Shown piece by piece: positions 34,148 to 47,080 of a DNA stretch of 64,000 nucleotides (its first letter is position 1; each line of letters starts with the position of its first letter). The DNA lies in contig JAHLJT010009355.1 in assembly GCA_031308135.1 (NCBI GenBank), forward strand, positions 10,305,177 to 10,369,176. Direction: 5' to 3'. The position numbers and the translations under genes are program-made. The notes beneath the pieces are model-generated. The model was given only the letters and a program-made list of their open reading frames with translations. It was not told the DNA's origin and did no database searches. Origin of the DNA: Acheta domesticus. Its lineage: Eukaryota; Arthropoda; Insecta; Orthoptera; Gryllidae.

Positions 34148-35230
34148 CATAGACTGTATAACAGGGGACCGTTACGATTTGAAATAGTGCAAACATCTGA
34201 GCTGTTGCTTCCTTTCACCTAAAGGAAAAGAGAGCATAAAGAGAGGTTAAAAGATTGACATAGAGCTAGTATACACATGCACCTTTATATCGCTGTACAG
34301 AATGCACTTTACTTCAACGCCATTCAAAGCAACGTGCGCTATCAGCGGGAAGAGGGAGGTTCCCTCGTGTGGTGAAAATGAAGGTGGCCGGGTTTGATAA
34401 AAATGAAAATTCTCTTAATATTTCTGTAATATTTTCATCCACTCGCTCTCTCGCCCGCCAGCCCTCTAGCTCTTTCACTCACTTTCTTGCTCACTCTCTC
34501 GATTCCCTACCTTCTCATCCAGTCTCTTTTCACTTGCTCACTCATATCACTTACTCGCACACTCAGTTTTTCACTTGTTCATTTCCCTACCTCTTTACTC
34601 ATTCACTCATTCAATAGCTTCCTCATTTCATCACTGATCTCCAGTACTCACTCATTCAAACGTTTAATTTACGTATTCACATACTATTCAACCAAAACTT
34701 ACATCAGTTGTGTTCCATCATTAAGTGTCGACGCCATCACCGACATTTTTCAGCCTTTTCTCCTTTGGTTGTAATTTAATCTTCCAGTTCCTCCATATTT
34801 TTTCCCTCCCTAGTTTCTTATTTGTGCCTCTTCGCAGTCGATCTTACGGTCTTGCTTTCTTGCACTTCCCTCCTCCATCGATCTCCACATGAGCCTCGCC
34901 CGGGGCCGGGAATTTCGTCACTTTCCTCCGATCCCCGCCCGCCCTCTCCCGTTTCACCGGCCAGCTGCTCTCTTTCGCTGGAGGCGCCGTACTCTCTGCA
35001 GAACGCCCTCTTCGCGAGTCGGTATAGAAAAAAAAAGTTACCACCACAACTGTGCAGCCAAAACAAAACAATCCCCCCCACACACACAAAAATTACTTCG
35101 AAGTTGTAATAAGCTTCGTTTAGGCGTACTTCTCGTTCAGGGGAAGAGGAAGCCAACACCATCCCCAAGCTTTTTAACTCGTTCATCGTGCCCTCTCTTT
35201 CGCTTCGTGTACGTGTGGTGATGCCCTTGC
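34148..35230. other. Non-coding stretch with C/T-rich segments
   Basis: Pyrimidine-rich low-complexity runs of CACTC/TCACT type at about 34435-34640 and a mixed GC patch near 34850-35000. No gene recognised. Confidence 0.5.
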
Positions 35231-35617
35231 CGCCACCCTCGACCGCTGACCGGTCTTTCACGCGCAGTCCCTTGTTAGCAAAAATTCCGCGCGGCGTAGA
35301 GCACCGGGAACAACGGTGAGCTCTGGCGGCAGCCGCCGGAATCGCGGGGGCCTCTCCACTTAATGAGCATTCGTGCCCCGTGGGAATTAATCAATACGTT
35401 TTGACGAATTTTCTCGCCCGACCGCTTATTCAAGCCGCGCGCAACTCGATAGGATAAAGTATGGGAGCAATCCATTTTATTTCAGGCCGCCCGCGCGCTA
35501 GTTAACTGTGCGGATGTCTGCGAGTGCGCGTGTTGGAACGGAGGTCGGGCGTTCGTGCTTTGTTTCGTTTGACAGGCGTTAAATTTGTCCGTCTAATTGG
35601 TCTTGTTTCTGTTGCAG
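35231..35617. other. GC-rich patch upstream of a possible exon
   Basis: CpG-richer DNA with possible splice donors such as AACG|GTGAGC (about 35316). It may include a first exon of the same transcript as the candidate exon that follows; this is inference. Confidence 0.25.
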
Positions 35618-35678
35618 GATACGTTGAAGATTGAAGCGCTGCGGACTGTGTGGAGTTCGGAAGCGTGGACTGGAAGCG
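35618..35678 (+). other. Candidate 61-nt exon
   Basis: A strong acceptor (pyrimidine-rich TTGGTCTTGTTTCTGTTGCAG, ending at 35617; written here as a 21-base window only by position 35597-35617) precedes GATACGTTGAAG, and a strong donor, GCG|GTGAGTTT, follows at 35679. One of three frames is open across it; the other two have stops. No family is recognised from 20 codons. It may be a 5' UTR or coding exon of an unseen gene, or a chance pair of good sites. Confidence 0.3.
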
Positions 35679-35689
35679 GTGAGTTTGTC

Positions 35690-36535
35690 GCTTTGAGTAG
35701 CCTGCCGGAATACAGTAGTTTTGAAGTTGGGTAATGCATTGAATTTGGTAGAGACGTTTAGATACAGCGTGTAATTCAGCTCAGTTTGGATGCTTTTCAA
35801 ATCTCAGATTTTTATTCTAAAAGTATAGTTCATTAAAAGTGCATGAATTTGAAACTTACCTCAAATATCACCACTGGTACAGGCAAAACAAAATGTTTTC
35901 AAAATGAACAATACCACTTTACGTTTCTTCGAAAACCGGGATTAAGTATTTTAGCCTCTTTTTCAGAAAGAACTAATGTTTTGTTAAAGAACTGGTTGTC
36001 AACCATCACAATCATAACGAGACAAAAGTGGGTGATTAGTGAACTTGGGAACAGATTTTGTTGCACTTTCCTTAATCAAGTAACTACTACCTGGTAACTG
36101 CGACGTAATCTTCTTTGTCAGTCTTCGGAGATTGAAATAATAGTTTCCGGCTTATACTATTAATATCGGGTTGCTACCCACTTTCAATTATATGTGCAGA
36201 CTAGGAGCCGAACACTTCAGAATGAAATATGTAAAGAATAGTCGTAAATTCTGTGTCTAGCACAATAAATTCTTTCAGAATTTACTTTGACTTTGGAATT
36301 CCTTCGAGTTTTTCTTTCAACACTATGCTAGGTAAAACTACATTCACGTTCGTTTTCGATTTCCAAGGTTTCTTACTGAGTCATTGGGAAATTTATTACA
36401 AAAACTTTACAGCTCTTTCGTTTTATTTCTAAGATATTTACGTAAACGACGAAATTCTGATTCTAAAATCGATGACAATATTTGAAGATATACTGACGCA
36501 TCCACGACTTCTTTGTGCCTATGTGAAAAGACCGC
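35690..36535. other. AT-rich non-coding stretch
   Basis: Nothing recognisable. Confidence 0.5.
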
Positions 36536-36539
36536 CTTT

Positions 36540-37260
36540 CAGGCGGAGTAACAGAACGGGGAGGGAGCCACACGTCTCTCTGTCAGCGCCTCGCAGATTT
36601 CAGCTGGAGCCGAACAAGTGCTCTCTCGTCTCGGCTCAGCTGAGTCTGCGAAAAGCGATGGGGCAGCGAAATCCTCATCTCTGGGCGCGATGGCGGGGCG
36701 GGGCGGGGCGGCGGCGGGGGCGGCGCAGGCCGCGGAAGGCGGTGTCCCGCCGGCCCGGAAGCCCTCGAAGAGCGCAAATTGAATGCGCGATCGGGGAGCC
36801 CATTAATAACTTTTAACCTTGATGAAAAGTTGCCCGTCCAAGATAAATGCGGGGGCGGCTTCTCGTAATGACGGCGCTGGAGAGTGGCGGCGCGGCGCCT
36901 CTCTCTCTCTCTCTCTCTCTGTCGCCGGGGACAGCCTGCCCTGCCACCTCCGCGACACCCCACTATCACATCCCACCACCCGGCTGGCGCGCCGGTCCTC
37001 CGTCTCGCCGCCTGCTGGCTTGCCCGCCTACGCCGCCGTAACGTCGCGCCGCCTTGCCGCGTCGCCGCCTCGCCACCGCCCTGCCGCCCTATCGCCGTAC
37101 CGTCCTGCCGCCCTGCAACCCCGCCATTTTGTCGCCCTTCCATCCTGCCGCCCTGCCGCCCTGCCGCCCTGCCGCCCTGCCGCCCTGCCGCCCTGCCGCC
37201 CTGCCGCCCTGCCGCCCTACCGCCCTACCATCCTACCACCGTATCGTCCTGTCGCCCTAT
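36540..37260. other. CpG island with octamer minisatellite
   Basis: CpG-dense region. It has three GGGGC units at 36695-36709 (Sp1-like), a CT dinucleotide run at 36899-36920, and the octamer array CCGCCCTG from about 37144 to 37219 (nine or so units, with variants on both sides, 37085-37260). Frames with repeated Pro-Cys-Arg or Leu-Pro residues follow from the octamer. Possible promoter. Confidence 0.6.
37144..37219 (+). repeat. CCGCCCTG octamer array
   Basis: About nine perfect 8-bp units with imperfect units beside them. Since 8 is not a multiple of 3, each frame cycles through the same set of codons, and all three plus frames stay open. Confidence 0.9.
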
Positions 37261-37509
37261 CGTCCTGCCCGCGATTCCCCATGTCACTCTATTACTGACA
37301 CTCTGACACTTCCGCTCTCTCCCCCTGCCGCCCTGTCGCATTGTCAGCTCACCTATCTGCCGGCCTACCACCCCACCTCCTTCCATTCTTCTGCCCTCCG
37401 CCCTTCTGTCCACCGCCCTTTCCCCTCCTATTTGGGGCGTAGAGTTACCCCATTCCCATGGTACTACGTGATTCTGTTAACTGCAGTGTCCGGAGAGGGC
37501 GATTAAACA

Positions 37510-39400
37510 ATGATTTTAGATGCACGGGTACACTATGTTATGATTAAGCATTTACACAAATATTTTATATATTCTGGTTCGTCAACACATTGTGCCGAGT
37601 GTGCTGTCTTTATGTGCCAGTAAGCCTGAACACCTGCACGTAATGATACAGGTTGGTGATGCGCGTAGGAGCTACCTCGTTCTGATGTTCGGAAAACACA
37701 ACCCAGCTCTTCACTGGAAATTAATCCGTTAATCCCTGGGATAGGGAAGTTACCACAAGAAGCCCTAATGGGTTCGATAGACGACGATAGATGGCAGCAG
37801 GGAAGGTGGTGGGACGGCATTGAAAACCGACTTTCTAACTCCGGGTAGAAAGAAAATCGAACTGACTAGCGATAAAATGTGCCATTTCGTAGCACTACTA
37901 GTTTAACTGTGTTACAATTTTCTTAAAATGATAAACGGAGAATGATATTGCAGCTTCTGCATTTCACAGAGTTTCAAAATGAGTTTCGTGCTCCTTGTAT
38001 GAAATATAAAGCATGCTACGAAAATTAGTGGATTAAATAAAGCAGCCGGTTTCAGCAAACTGATACATTTCAAGTATTGCCTTTATTTTCTTCTTAACAA
38101 AGGAGAATTACGCGTTTGAACTAATCAGACTAGAATGGAACTAGTGCAACTACGGGTCAGCTATTATAACCGCTACCATTGAAACTTGGAGTTTGTGTGT
38201 TTCTGTTTATAATTTCAAGTGTGTATACCTCAAGAAAAGCTTTAACTTTTTCGTTTGTGAACTAACTACGGAGATCAAATGAAAGGCAAAATATATTTTA
38301 GTGTGAAAGGAACTAGTTTTATCATCACTGATTTATCAAATAAACAAGTAGTTTTTTTTATTTTGCGATTTATGTGCGTTTTAAAGTAAATTATTGATGA
38401 TTTGGCAATTGTTTTGACTTTCTAGAAATTAGTTGTGTAAGTGCTTATGAGAGTAAATTATTTATCAACCAGGAAAGTGCTTTGAAGTATTTAAGAATTT
38501 GTTTCCGAAAAAATATTGAGTGATGAAATAAAGAATTATGAAATATCGTCGTTCCTTTGAATTTATGCGAAATACTCTCTGAAATATAAAATACCATCTT
38601 CAAATTTATTATTGTATGTAGGAAACGGCTCAATTTTTTATTCAAATAAGACATTTCTATTGGAGACTTTTCAACACGAAAAGCAGTCAACCCAGAAATA
38701 CTGAATATCGTCGTGAATCGTACGTGTACGTATCCTAGGAAACTGAAAGAGTGATTTGCACTGCCGTCACTTGCGAAAGTTAATATTTGTACATTTTTAC
38801 TTCAGACCATTCAGACAAATTACGCCTTGATCTCGAGATTTTTGGAAAGTAAGAATTACAGAGACAGGAAAATAATCCCTTAAAGTTCTTCTATTTATTT
38901 GGATAGGAGTTTTAAAAATTGTTGTGCTTACGGGTATATTGTGCTTTATTTTATCACAGTTTTCTGTCATTTGTACGACTTCACTTTCTGTTATTAAGTT
39001 GGATGTTTATATTTATAAGTGTTTATTTCATTGAATATAATTTTCTTTGCCGATACCATGAAAAGTAAAGCATTAATCTTCTTACACTACTTTTATTGAT
39101 ATTTCAGTAATTACTTTTTATTATATATTTTATTTTTAGAGTTTGTTCAAAATGAAATAATATGTTCAACTGTATTATTTTCATTGCTGCAAGTTTTAGC
39201 ATTTTTCAATATGATTCGTATTCTATTGAGCTACATGATATATCTTATTTTATTGAAAAATAAACCTACTTGTTCAGCCACTTTTTCTCAATTCATAAAC
39301 AGGTTCGGAAAAATGCATCCACAGAGCATTTTTAACATTCTCCGTGCATTACCGTGAGAAACCTGGGTCACCAGATTTCATTTAGAAACCACGCCCTGCG
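37510..39400. other. AT-rich non-coding stretch
   Basis: Nothing recognisable. Confidence 0.5.
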
Positions 39401-39779
39401 GGACGCCGACAATTCCGAGACTTATCCCAACCTGTCCGTCCTGGGGAGATAACGCGCCTTATTCCGTGTTCGCACGAAATCCGCTCGTCTTCTGTTCTTT
39501 CCCGGCCGTCGCTGTCGCCTGCGCAGGCGACTTTCTTCTTTTCTCCGCTGCTTTACTTTTAGTTCGTTTTTTTTTTCTCCCTTCGTCTTTTTTCGCGCCG
39601 GCGCCCGTTCTTTCTACCCGGTTCGCCGTAATAATTTTTCTAAAATGCCAAGTTTCCACACCGGCGCGTCGGAGGCAAAAACTAATATCTTCGTAAATCA
39701 GCGTCGAATCATTTCACACTCGGGCTAAATCCCGGCGGAGGCCTAAACACGTCGTGCGTCAAATGGAAGCGACCGAAGC

Positions 39780-40070
39780 GACTGGTGACGGCGGAGGCGG
39801 CGACGACGGCGGAGGCGACGGCGACGGCGGCGGAGGCGACGGCGACGGAGGCGACGACAGTAGAAATGACGATGGCGGAGGTGACGGTGGCGGAGGTGAC
39901 GGTGGCGGAGGTGACGGTGGCGGAGGTGACGGTGGCGGAGGTGACGGTGGCGGAGGTGACGGTGGCGGAGGTGACGGTGGCGGAGGTGACGGTGACGGTG
40001 ACGGTGGCGGAGGTGACGGTGGCGGAGGGGACGGCGGAGGCTTCGGCGACGACGGAGGCGACGGTGACTG
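39780..40070 (+). repeat. 15-bp minisatellite
   Basis: Units of GGCGGAGGTGACGGT, eight nearly perfect copies at 39873-39990 with degenerate copies on both sides. The period is a multiple of 3, so plus frames give Gly/Asp or Thr/Val/Ala/Glu repeats and the minus frames Pro/Ser or Ser/Ala/Thr/Val repeats. No promoter or splice signal supports translation. Confidence 0.9.
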
Positions 40071-40124
40071 AAGTCTGGATAAGGACAGGCAGCAATGAAG
40101 GAAAGGGTCTGACTGTGTTATCTT

Positions 40125-41005
40125 GGGGCAACAAGTGTTGCCATTGTAGTGTCTCCGACTGGGAGGTCCTAGGGTTCGAGCCAAGACGGTGGCGGAGTTT
40201 TTGTAGTGGCTACGTAGCTATGCTTCGATCGGTAGTTTTCCATGGTTTCTTCGATCAATATCAGTTGAATGCCGGAGCTGTATATTAATAAACAGTCCAT
40301 TGACCGCGCGCGATCCTTCCTTTCTCTACCTTGAACTACCTTCACACCTCTCTCTCACTCACCTCAGTCACTCACTTCACTCACTCACTCACTCACTCAC
40401 TCACCTCACTCACTCACTCACTCACTCACCTCACTCACTCACCTCACTCAATCACCTCACTCACTCACCTCACTCACTCACTCACCTCACTCGCTCACCT
40501 CACTCACTCACCTCACTCACTCACCTCACTCACCTCACTCACTCACCTCACTCGCTCACCTCACTCGCTCACCTCACTCGCTCACCTCACTCACTCACCT
40601 CACTCACTCCCCTCAGTCAGTCACCTCACTCACTCACCTCATTCACTCACCTCACCTCACTCACTCACCTCACTCACTCACCTCACTCACTCAACTCACT
40701 CACTCAACTCACTCACTCACCTCACTCACTCACCTCACTCACTCACCTCACTCACTCACCTCACTCACTCACCTCACTCACTCACCTCACTCACTCACCT
40801 CACTCACTCACCTCACTCACCTCACTCACCTCACTCACCTCACTCACCTCACTCACCTCACTCACCTCACTCACCTCACTCACCTCACTCACTCACCTCA
40901 CTCACTCACCTCACTCACTCATACAGATACTCTTACATGCAGTACACTACAACTGAAGTCTGGAAACCTCTCAGGCACTTGGTGCTTGTCTTGACTGACG
41001 TGTAG
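40125..41005 (+). mobile_element. tRNA-derived SINE (copy B) with internal repeat expansion
   Basis: Head: GGGAGGTCCTAGGGTTCGAGCC (B box GGTTCGAGCC at 40173-40182). Body: CGATCGGTAGTTTTCCATGG at 40228 and a CCGGAGCT...CGCGCGCGATCC block, both shared with the SINE at 58650-59066. At the place where that copy has a short TACACACACAC run, this one holds some 560 bases of CACTCACTCAC repeats (40345-40920), after which ACACTAC and a TGCTTGTC block continue the SINE. Confidence 0.75.
40345..40920 (+). repeat. CCTCACTCACTCA minisatellite
   Basis: Tandem 13-bp units CCTCACTCACTCA with 9-bp CCTCACTCA units at 40812-40890 and ACTC-only runs at the left end. The units are built from the tetramer CACT. 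Frames on plus are open with His/Ser/Leu/Thr repeats. It lies inside a SINE. Confidence 0.92.
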
Positions 41006-42235
41006 TGCCGCTGGCGGAGATGTGATGATGAAAAAAACAACTGCAAACCAATCAGTAAAACGAAAGGGGCGGTGACGGTAATATACTGTGGTGGGGTGAC
41101 ATGGTCTAGTGTGGTTGCAGTGGGTGTTGACGATGACCGAGGTGAAAGTGATGACGATGACGTGTGACGACAGTGGATTTTGTAAACCGACAGGTGACAG
41201 CCGTCCTGCATGATGCCGTGGGTGATGGAGTAGTGACGGGCCGCGGCGAGGGCTGACGGCGATTAGCGGGCGCTGATAACAATGCACGGCCGAGCACGCG
41301 TGCGAGCGCGGACAGAGCGCGGTGGAGGGGGGGCAGGCTGAAGGTGACAAGCGAAGATTACCGCCACGCACTATATCCAGTAGATGACTGACAGCAAACG
41401 GCGGATAGTGAACAATAGGCAATAGAAAACGAGCACTTTCGATGGGTCATTTAGGGATCTGAAGCTGCGGATACAGACAACAAGCTACAGGTGGTAGAAC
41501 AAAACTAGAGACGACGTTAGTGGACGCCAAAATAGTAATGGAAGTGATTTCTTTAATCTACACCCTGTGTTATTGTATTTAATAAAATATTTAAGTGTTA
41601 TTAGTTGAAAGCTAAATAAAGTACTCGATGAATGTGTGAAATACAAATGTTTACGTCATAATCAAATTTTATTGATAATTTCTAAATAGTATAATGTAAG
41701 ATAGTGTAAATTATATAGAGCCAAAAGATCTGTGTGAGTAGTAGAGTAGTAGTAAAAGATCTGTGCAGTGAATAAGATCGAGCTAGTGGGAAATGATTAT
41801 CGTGTACAAAACACACAGAAGTGAATTGTATTTTATATATTCGCTTTGGAATTTGTGCATTTTGAATTCAAACCACACATTAATTATAGTCAGGAATTCA
41901 TACAATTGTAAACATTAAGCTAGGCAAATTTCAAATTGTATTGGATCGTATCTGGAAGTTAACTTTGTATTAGATGAAACTTTGACATTTGTCTCCGTAA
42001 AAAGCTCTTCGATTTCATTTCCTGCCTTTGTTCAACTCTGTTTTTGCTTTCGCGTTTTTTATTCAATCTCAATTATCTCTCACATTTCCATGAATGTAAA
42101 CAGAAGATGTTCACGTCAGAATAGGAAACTATTTCGCAATATGTTTTAATTTGTAATTATTTTAATGTTTATAAATGAAAGAAATCGACGTAAATGTGTT
42201 TTTTTAGATGAGTTAATTTGTTAGTGACAACTCTT
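41006..42235. other. Non-coding stretch
   Basis: Moderately GC-rich with GATGAC-type repeats near 41100-41165, then AT-rich. No gene recognised. Confidence 0.5.
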
Positions 42236-42238
42236 TTC

Positions 42239-42900
42239 CCAGGCCCTATGGTGCAGGGGGTTGGAGCATCCTCCAAGTACGCGAAGCCTCATCCATTAAT
42301 AATCTTAACAGAAAGTAAAATCAAAATTCGTTTTAATGCAATAGATTGTCCTCAAATTGGAAGATTAAAATCAATACTACCAAATCCATTGGAAAATACT
42401 AACATTGAAACCATATCCCCCTACGTTACTATTAAGAATGTATCACAAAATTCTTTCGTGGACACTGTATAAAAAGGTAGTTAAATACTTAGGACTCCAT
42501 GTAGACACCACTCTTCACTGCAAAACTCACGTAGACACCAACCTCCAGCATGCCCAAAACAAAATCCTACAACTGACTCCACAAATAAAACTATTAAACT
42601 CTCATAAACAATGCCATCGTATGCAAATCAATTATCTGGGCCTTCTTCCTGTATGAATATGTGGACAAAAGCAGCCAAATATCTTCACAAAATACAAGTC
42701 AACCAAAACAAATTCCTAATATCTATCACTTAGTCGCCCTGATTCATCTCCAACAATCGAATGCACGCTGAATTAAACATCAAACCAATTCTTTACCATA
42801 CAGCCTGTCTCGCCGATCACTTTATTGAGACCTCCGCTTGATCAGTCAAAGCAGAAACCTCAAAGTGGACAAATGTACAGAATGCCTAACGCGAATCCAA
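42239..42900 (+). mobile_element. Jockey-type LINE relic
   Basis: A decayed copy of the ORF2 C-terminal region. Around 42475-42535 the frame reads VVKYLGLHVDTTLHCKTHV, the post-palm thumb block of Jockey-type elements; later frames give WTKAAKYLHKIQVNQNK and RMHAELNIKPI, matching the C-terminal region. Several stops and frame changes. No ends or target duplication found. It covers in part the same ORF region as the copy at 2957-3564. Confidence 0.75.
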
Positions 42901-43549
42901 AATAGACCACATGTACAGGCATTTTTAAACATTTAGCAACCTAGAATAAATCTATTGTACTATATGAGCCTCCTCGCCAAACGCAGTTATGCGTTAGCAG
43001 TAAGGTAGATTGAATTAGTGTGGTCGGGCGGGCTACGGCCTAGTTTCGTGCGGGGGCCATGTTAAGCCAGATCTGTGTACGACTGTGGTCATGCGACGGC
43101 AACTTCCGCTCATCCACGTCCCGCGTCGACAATAGGTTGTAAGTCTATAGATAAAAATGTTTAGTTAAGTTTAACCGGACTATGTAAAAACACTTCCAAC
43201 ATGCAGTAAAAAGGAAATAAACTAGTGGTGCTACAACAGCACATAATTTCCCGCGTTATTGGAAACCTACGTAGCTACTTACTGAAATATTGCACTTTAT
43301 GCGCTACTAACATCTTAGCTATTATTTGAAAACGTCCAATTCAACCAAGAAGGGAACAACTCACTGTTTCCATCGCAGTATTGTCCTAGAACTATGTAAA
43401 TTCTACAACTGCCCAAAAATAGAATACAAAAGTTTTGTAAACCTATGTTGGAAAAAGAAGCAACTGGATTTATCCATTTTTTCGTTACCAGGGCCCTGTA
43501 ATGAGTTTTTCGGCCGAAAATGCGCCGTTTCTTCGCGCAGCATTACATA
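42901..43549. other. Non-coding stretch
   Basis: Nothing recognisable; a slightly GC-richer patch lies at 43015-43140. Confidence 0.5.
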
Positions 43550-43594
43550 ACTTTCCCTATACTATACGTACGTACGTATAGTATACGGGAAAGT
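43550..43594. repeat. Near-perfect palindrome
   Basis: The core 43558-43585 is a perfect 28-bp palindrome (half-site TATACTATACGTAC); the arms extend to ACTTTCCC and GGGAAAGT with one extra base at 43586. It could form a cruciform and may be the centre of an old foldback element. Confidence 0.85.
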
Positions 43595-46475
43595 AAAACG
43601 GTAGCTGCGACTTTGTGTTCCGTATAAGACAATTTTTTTCACCAAGTGCATATAGGATGTTCGGGTTCTGTCACAACCACTTACTCGTATCTCACCTGAA
43701 CATTCTGTCTGTAGTTTATACTCTTATCTCTCGAATAGTTCCCCTCAGTGTCACCCTGTCAGTCTTCACATTGAGGAAGGCGAAAGGAAAGCAGCTCAGT
43801 GATCACCTGCCTAGATCTGTAAGACCATGAAGATGTAAACAACCTCCATCAAACGCGCGCGACAGACTATACCAAGAGTATTACAAGAAATGAGCGATGA
43901 AAAATGTGGAAGATCAAAAGGAAGGACTCGTTCAGATCCCCGCGCACTTGAAAGTTTCCTTTTCGCCTCTTCGCAGGTGAAAGAATTTCTTACTCGGATC
44001 GGTCGGTGAGCGAGCTTTCTTGGACACATTTATACTTCGTTTGGTTTCTAAAACGCACGTTGCTGCTGATAAACATTATATGACTGTTATATCGGACATT
44101 ATATAATGATTTTAGTGTTGAGCACGGGCTATAAAAATGAAACATTTCGACTACGTTTTATTTTACCTTTTTGACGTAAATGCCTGCTTATAGTAATTTA
44201 CTACATTTTTAAGTACATTTAAAGTACCTATATCTCCTGGGTTGGGATAAAATAAACCTTTAAGTAATTTTCAGTGCTCCCAATAGTTGTCTCTAACGAA
44301 CCTCTATTTTATTGTGTAGACTGAACTTCTCATTTGGACGTACAAAGGAACATTCTATGATTTGAGAATTCAAAATCTTACATTTCTCGCACATTTTCGC
44401 ACAATTAAACAATCATCAAGCAATGGGTCTTTGGTGAGCGCTGGCCCCATATTTGGTCGCAAGACTGTCACTCGTATGATGCGGGACATAGGATAACCCT
44501 GACTTCTGGCATTGATATCCAATCGCACCAGATTTGCTTCACGTGTGTGTGTGTTCCTGATGTGTGACTTCATCCACAGCTCAACTGTCATTGTTGTCAT
44601 CAACATTGAGCTTACCATTGTCGTCCTTTAGGTTAACCATGATCCACGCCCTCAGTTCTATGACTGCCCTTTGGCACCTTGATGCACATGCATCAGTCTC
44701 CCACTACAGTAGCGCTTAAACGCCATTTCCTTGAAAACGGCTCCAAATTTTTCAACGAAAATTGCTATTTAGAACAAGGTTTAACTGTTTTTGAATATTC
44801 TTAAAATAATATTTTTGTTCTACTATTAGAAAATGAAAAAATTCATAAATTGTCAAAAAAATGTTGTTTGGGATAGAAGGCAGCTGTTAAGAGTATTGGC
44901 AAGTCCGAATAGTGATCATTAGTCTAGTGATCATTATTTTGAATGGATGTAAATATAAATTCGGAGCACTGCGCTCTGTACGTAATATCTTTTGTATTTT
45001 ATAACGATATATGTATTCGTTGCCTATGTTCGTGTTATTAAGATTTTAATATTTTCCACAGTATTTTACATTTTCTCATTAAATTAGAGGAAATGCAAGT
45101 GATGAAACTACTTTTCATAGACGTATAAACATTCATCTGAATTTTCACTGAAAACAATACTGACCATACAACCAGAAAATACTTCTCCAGGCATTTATTG
45201 AATACAGTGACAACGTATTGAAGTGGTGTGCAAAATATTTAATTTTTAGTAATTTAAGTGATTCAGTAATAAACACAAAATGTCAATTGTCATTAAAAAT
45301 CTGAATTATTTAAGTATAAAATTACTGAAAATTTATTATAATATTACTGTTATGGCACACTTATAATTTAAAAATTCCTTGTATTTGTGTTATGTTATAC
45401 TAATTCTTCCCTTAAATCCTTTTTCGAAGAATTGATTTAAAAATGTGTTTCTGCAGTATTCTAAATATTGTACTCTATAGTTGCAAGTAAATGTCTAGTC
45501 TGAGTTAAATCTTTATACTCGAGTACATGTTTTTACGTTTTTAAATACATGATCAAAAAGTGTATATATTTCGGTTTATCGGAATAAACTATTTGTATAT
45601 TCCATTCTTTAAAGAGATGAAATTTATGTATTGAATCACAATACGTTAGAATATTTCCACTATACGTATTTTATATCTGTCATTTACAATTACTATTTAT
45701 AATTAGAATATCAATTATTTGAAAAATGAATTTATAATTTTTTAATTACGATGTATGTACCAATTATTTCTTCGTGGAACGTGTGAATGCGTTGAGGCGT
45801 TTCGTTCCGCAGAATTCACTTGTTAATTAGCATTAAAATCTCTCGCCTTTGTGAACCCTTCTGTGCTAATTTCACGCGGGAGAAACAATTTCATTCACAT
45901 GAAACTTCCGTAGGTTTACATTAGTAAACGACACGTCTATTGTTTATTATATCGTTTAGATCACTTAACATTTGAAAACACTTATTACATATGTTGTAGT
46001 ACCACAAGAAATATTTTTGGTTTTAAATACATATGAGTGATTTTTTATAGCTGATGAGTGATGAGTATGTTACGAATCACACGAGTAGCCAAAAACGTGT
46101 ACACATAAACTTTCGATGAACAATATTTACCTTGCAAGGACGTGAATATTTTTAAAATTTAAGGACCAAGGGGAAGTATTCTTTCTTGTAAAGTTGACAC
46201 GAATGAGTACGGAGAAATACAAACAACACATTTATTTGCTATCATTGATTACAGTCGCAGAAAAAAAGCACAATTTCGTACCCCGAATCTCACACTTGAG
46301 AGTAATATGGATATCCCGCCTGAAGGCACCCACTTTGCAATAACACTGGACCAAGTTTGATGTATCCCAATATTCATTACGATTCAACCTTGACTGGTGC
46401 TTCGACCACTCCCCCGTATCGTAATGGCAAAAAAAAAAAATCTTTGTCGGAAGAAATTCACTAAGAAATTCACCC
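43595..46475. other. Mostly AT-rich non-coding stretch
   Basis: No gene recognised. The minus frame at 44618-44370 and flanking codons have mixed composition but match nothing I know. Confidence 0.5.
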
Positions 46476-46479
46476 TAAG

Positions 46480-46740
46480 AAATAGGTCACGGAACGCGCG
46501 CGATCTTTCCTTTCTTATCTTTGTCCTTCCTTCATGCACTACACTACTACAGGTGTCGGGAACTTAGAGCTTGTCCCGGCTGGGACGGTGCCCTCTGATG
46601 TCAGATACCAGGTTGGGGAAACCCTCGCTAGCCTTATAGGTCCATGCTGTTTTTTGCCATCCAGAGGTTTGGAGGTCACAGCCACTTTCAGCCATAAAAA
46701 AGCATGCAATATACTTACGGGACCGTTGACGCGCCCAGGA
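46480..46740 (+). mobile_element. SINE fragment (copy C)
   Basis: From GGTCACGGAACGCGCGCGAT onward it matches the middle and 3' part of the SINE at 58650-59066 (minus there): ACACTACTACAGG, CGGGAACTTAGAGCTTGTCC, GGCTGGGACGGTGCCCT, then weaker matches to TGCCATCCAG. The tRNA-like head is missing. Confidence 0.8.
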
Positions 46741-47038
46741 ACATAAATCAACCGGTACCCTAGATGGACGAAATACCCAGTCCTTCCGGCAGTCGTGTGG
46801 TGTGTTCTTGCACCCGCAACCACTACAAAAAAACTTGCACCGCTCGCCGTTATGTGAATTTTACCGACTATTCGAATGTCATTTGGAGGTTCAACTTCTG
46901 TGCATTATCGCGCATCTTTTGCGTGGACGATTTGGACACTTTTACCTCGCTTTTTCCTATCCACCCTTTGTTCTTGAGGTTTGAAGCACAAGAGTTCCAC
47001 TTGGCCCGCCCCCCTCTTCTCATACACCCATGTACTTG

Positions 47039-47041
<3 letters not shown>

Positions 47042-47079
<38 letters not shown>
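47042..47079. repeat. CA microsatellite
   Basis: Nineteen CA units in a row. Confidence 0.95.

Positions 47080-47080
<1 letters not shown>

Noticed and set aside
40300..41005. His/Ser/Leu-Thr repeat protein
   Set aside because: By-product of CACT-based repeats inside a SINE.
44370..44618. Transposase or gene fragment on minus
   Set aside because: Codons look mixed but no motif is recognisable in any frame.
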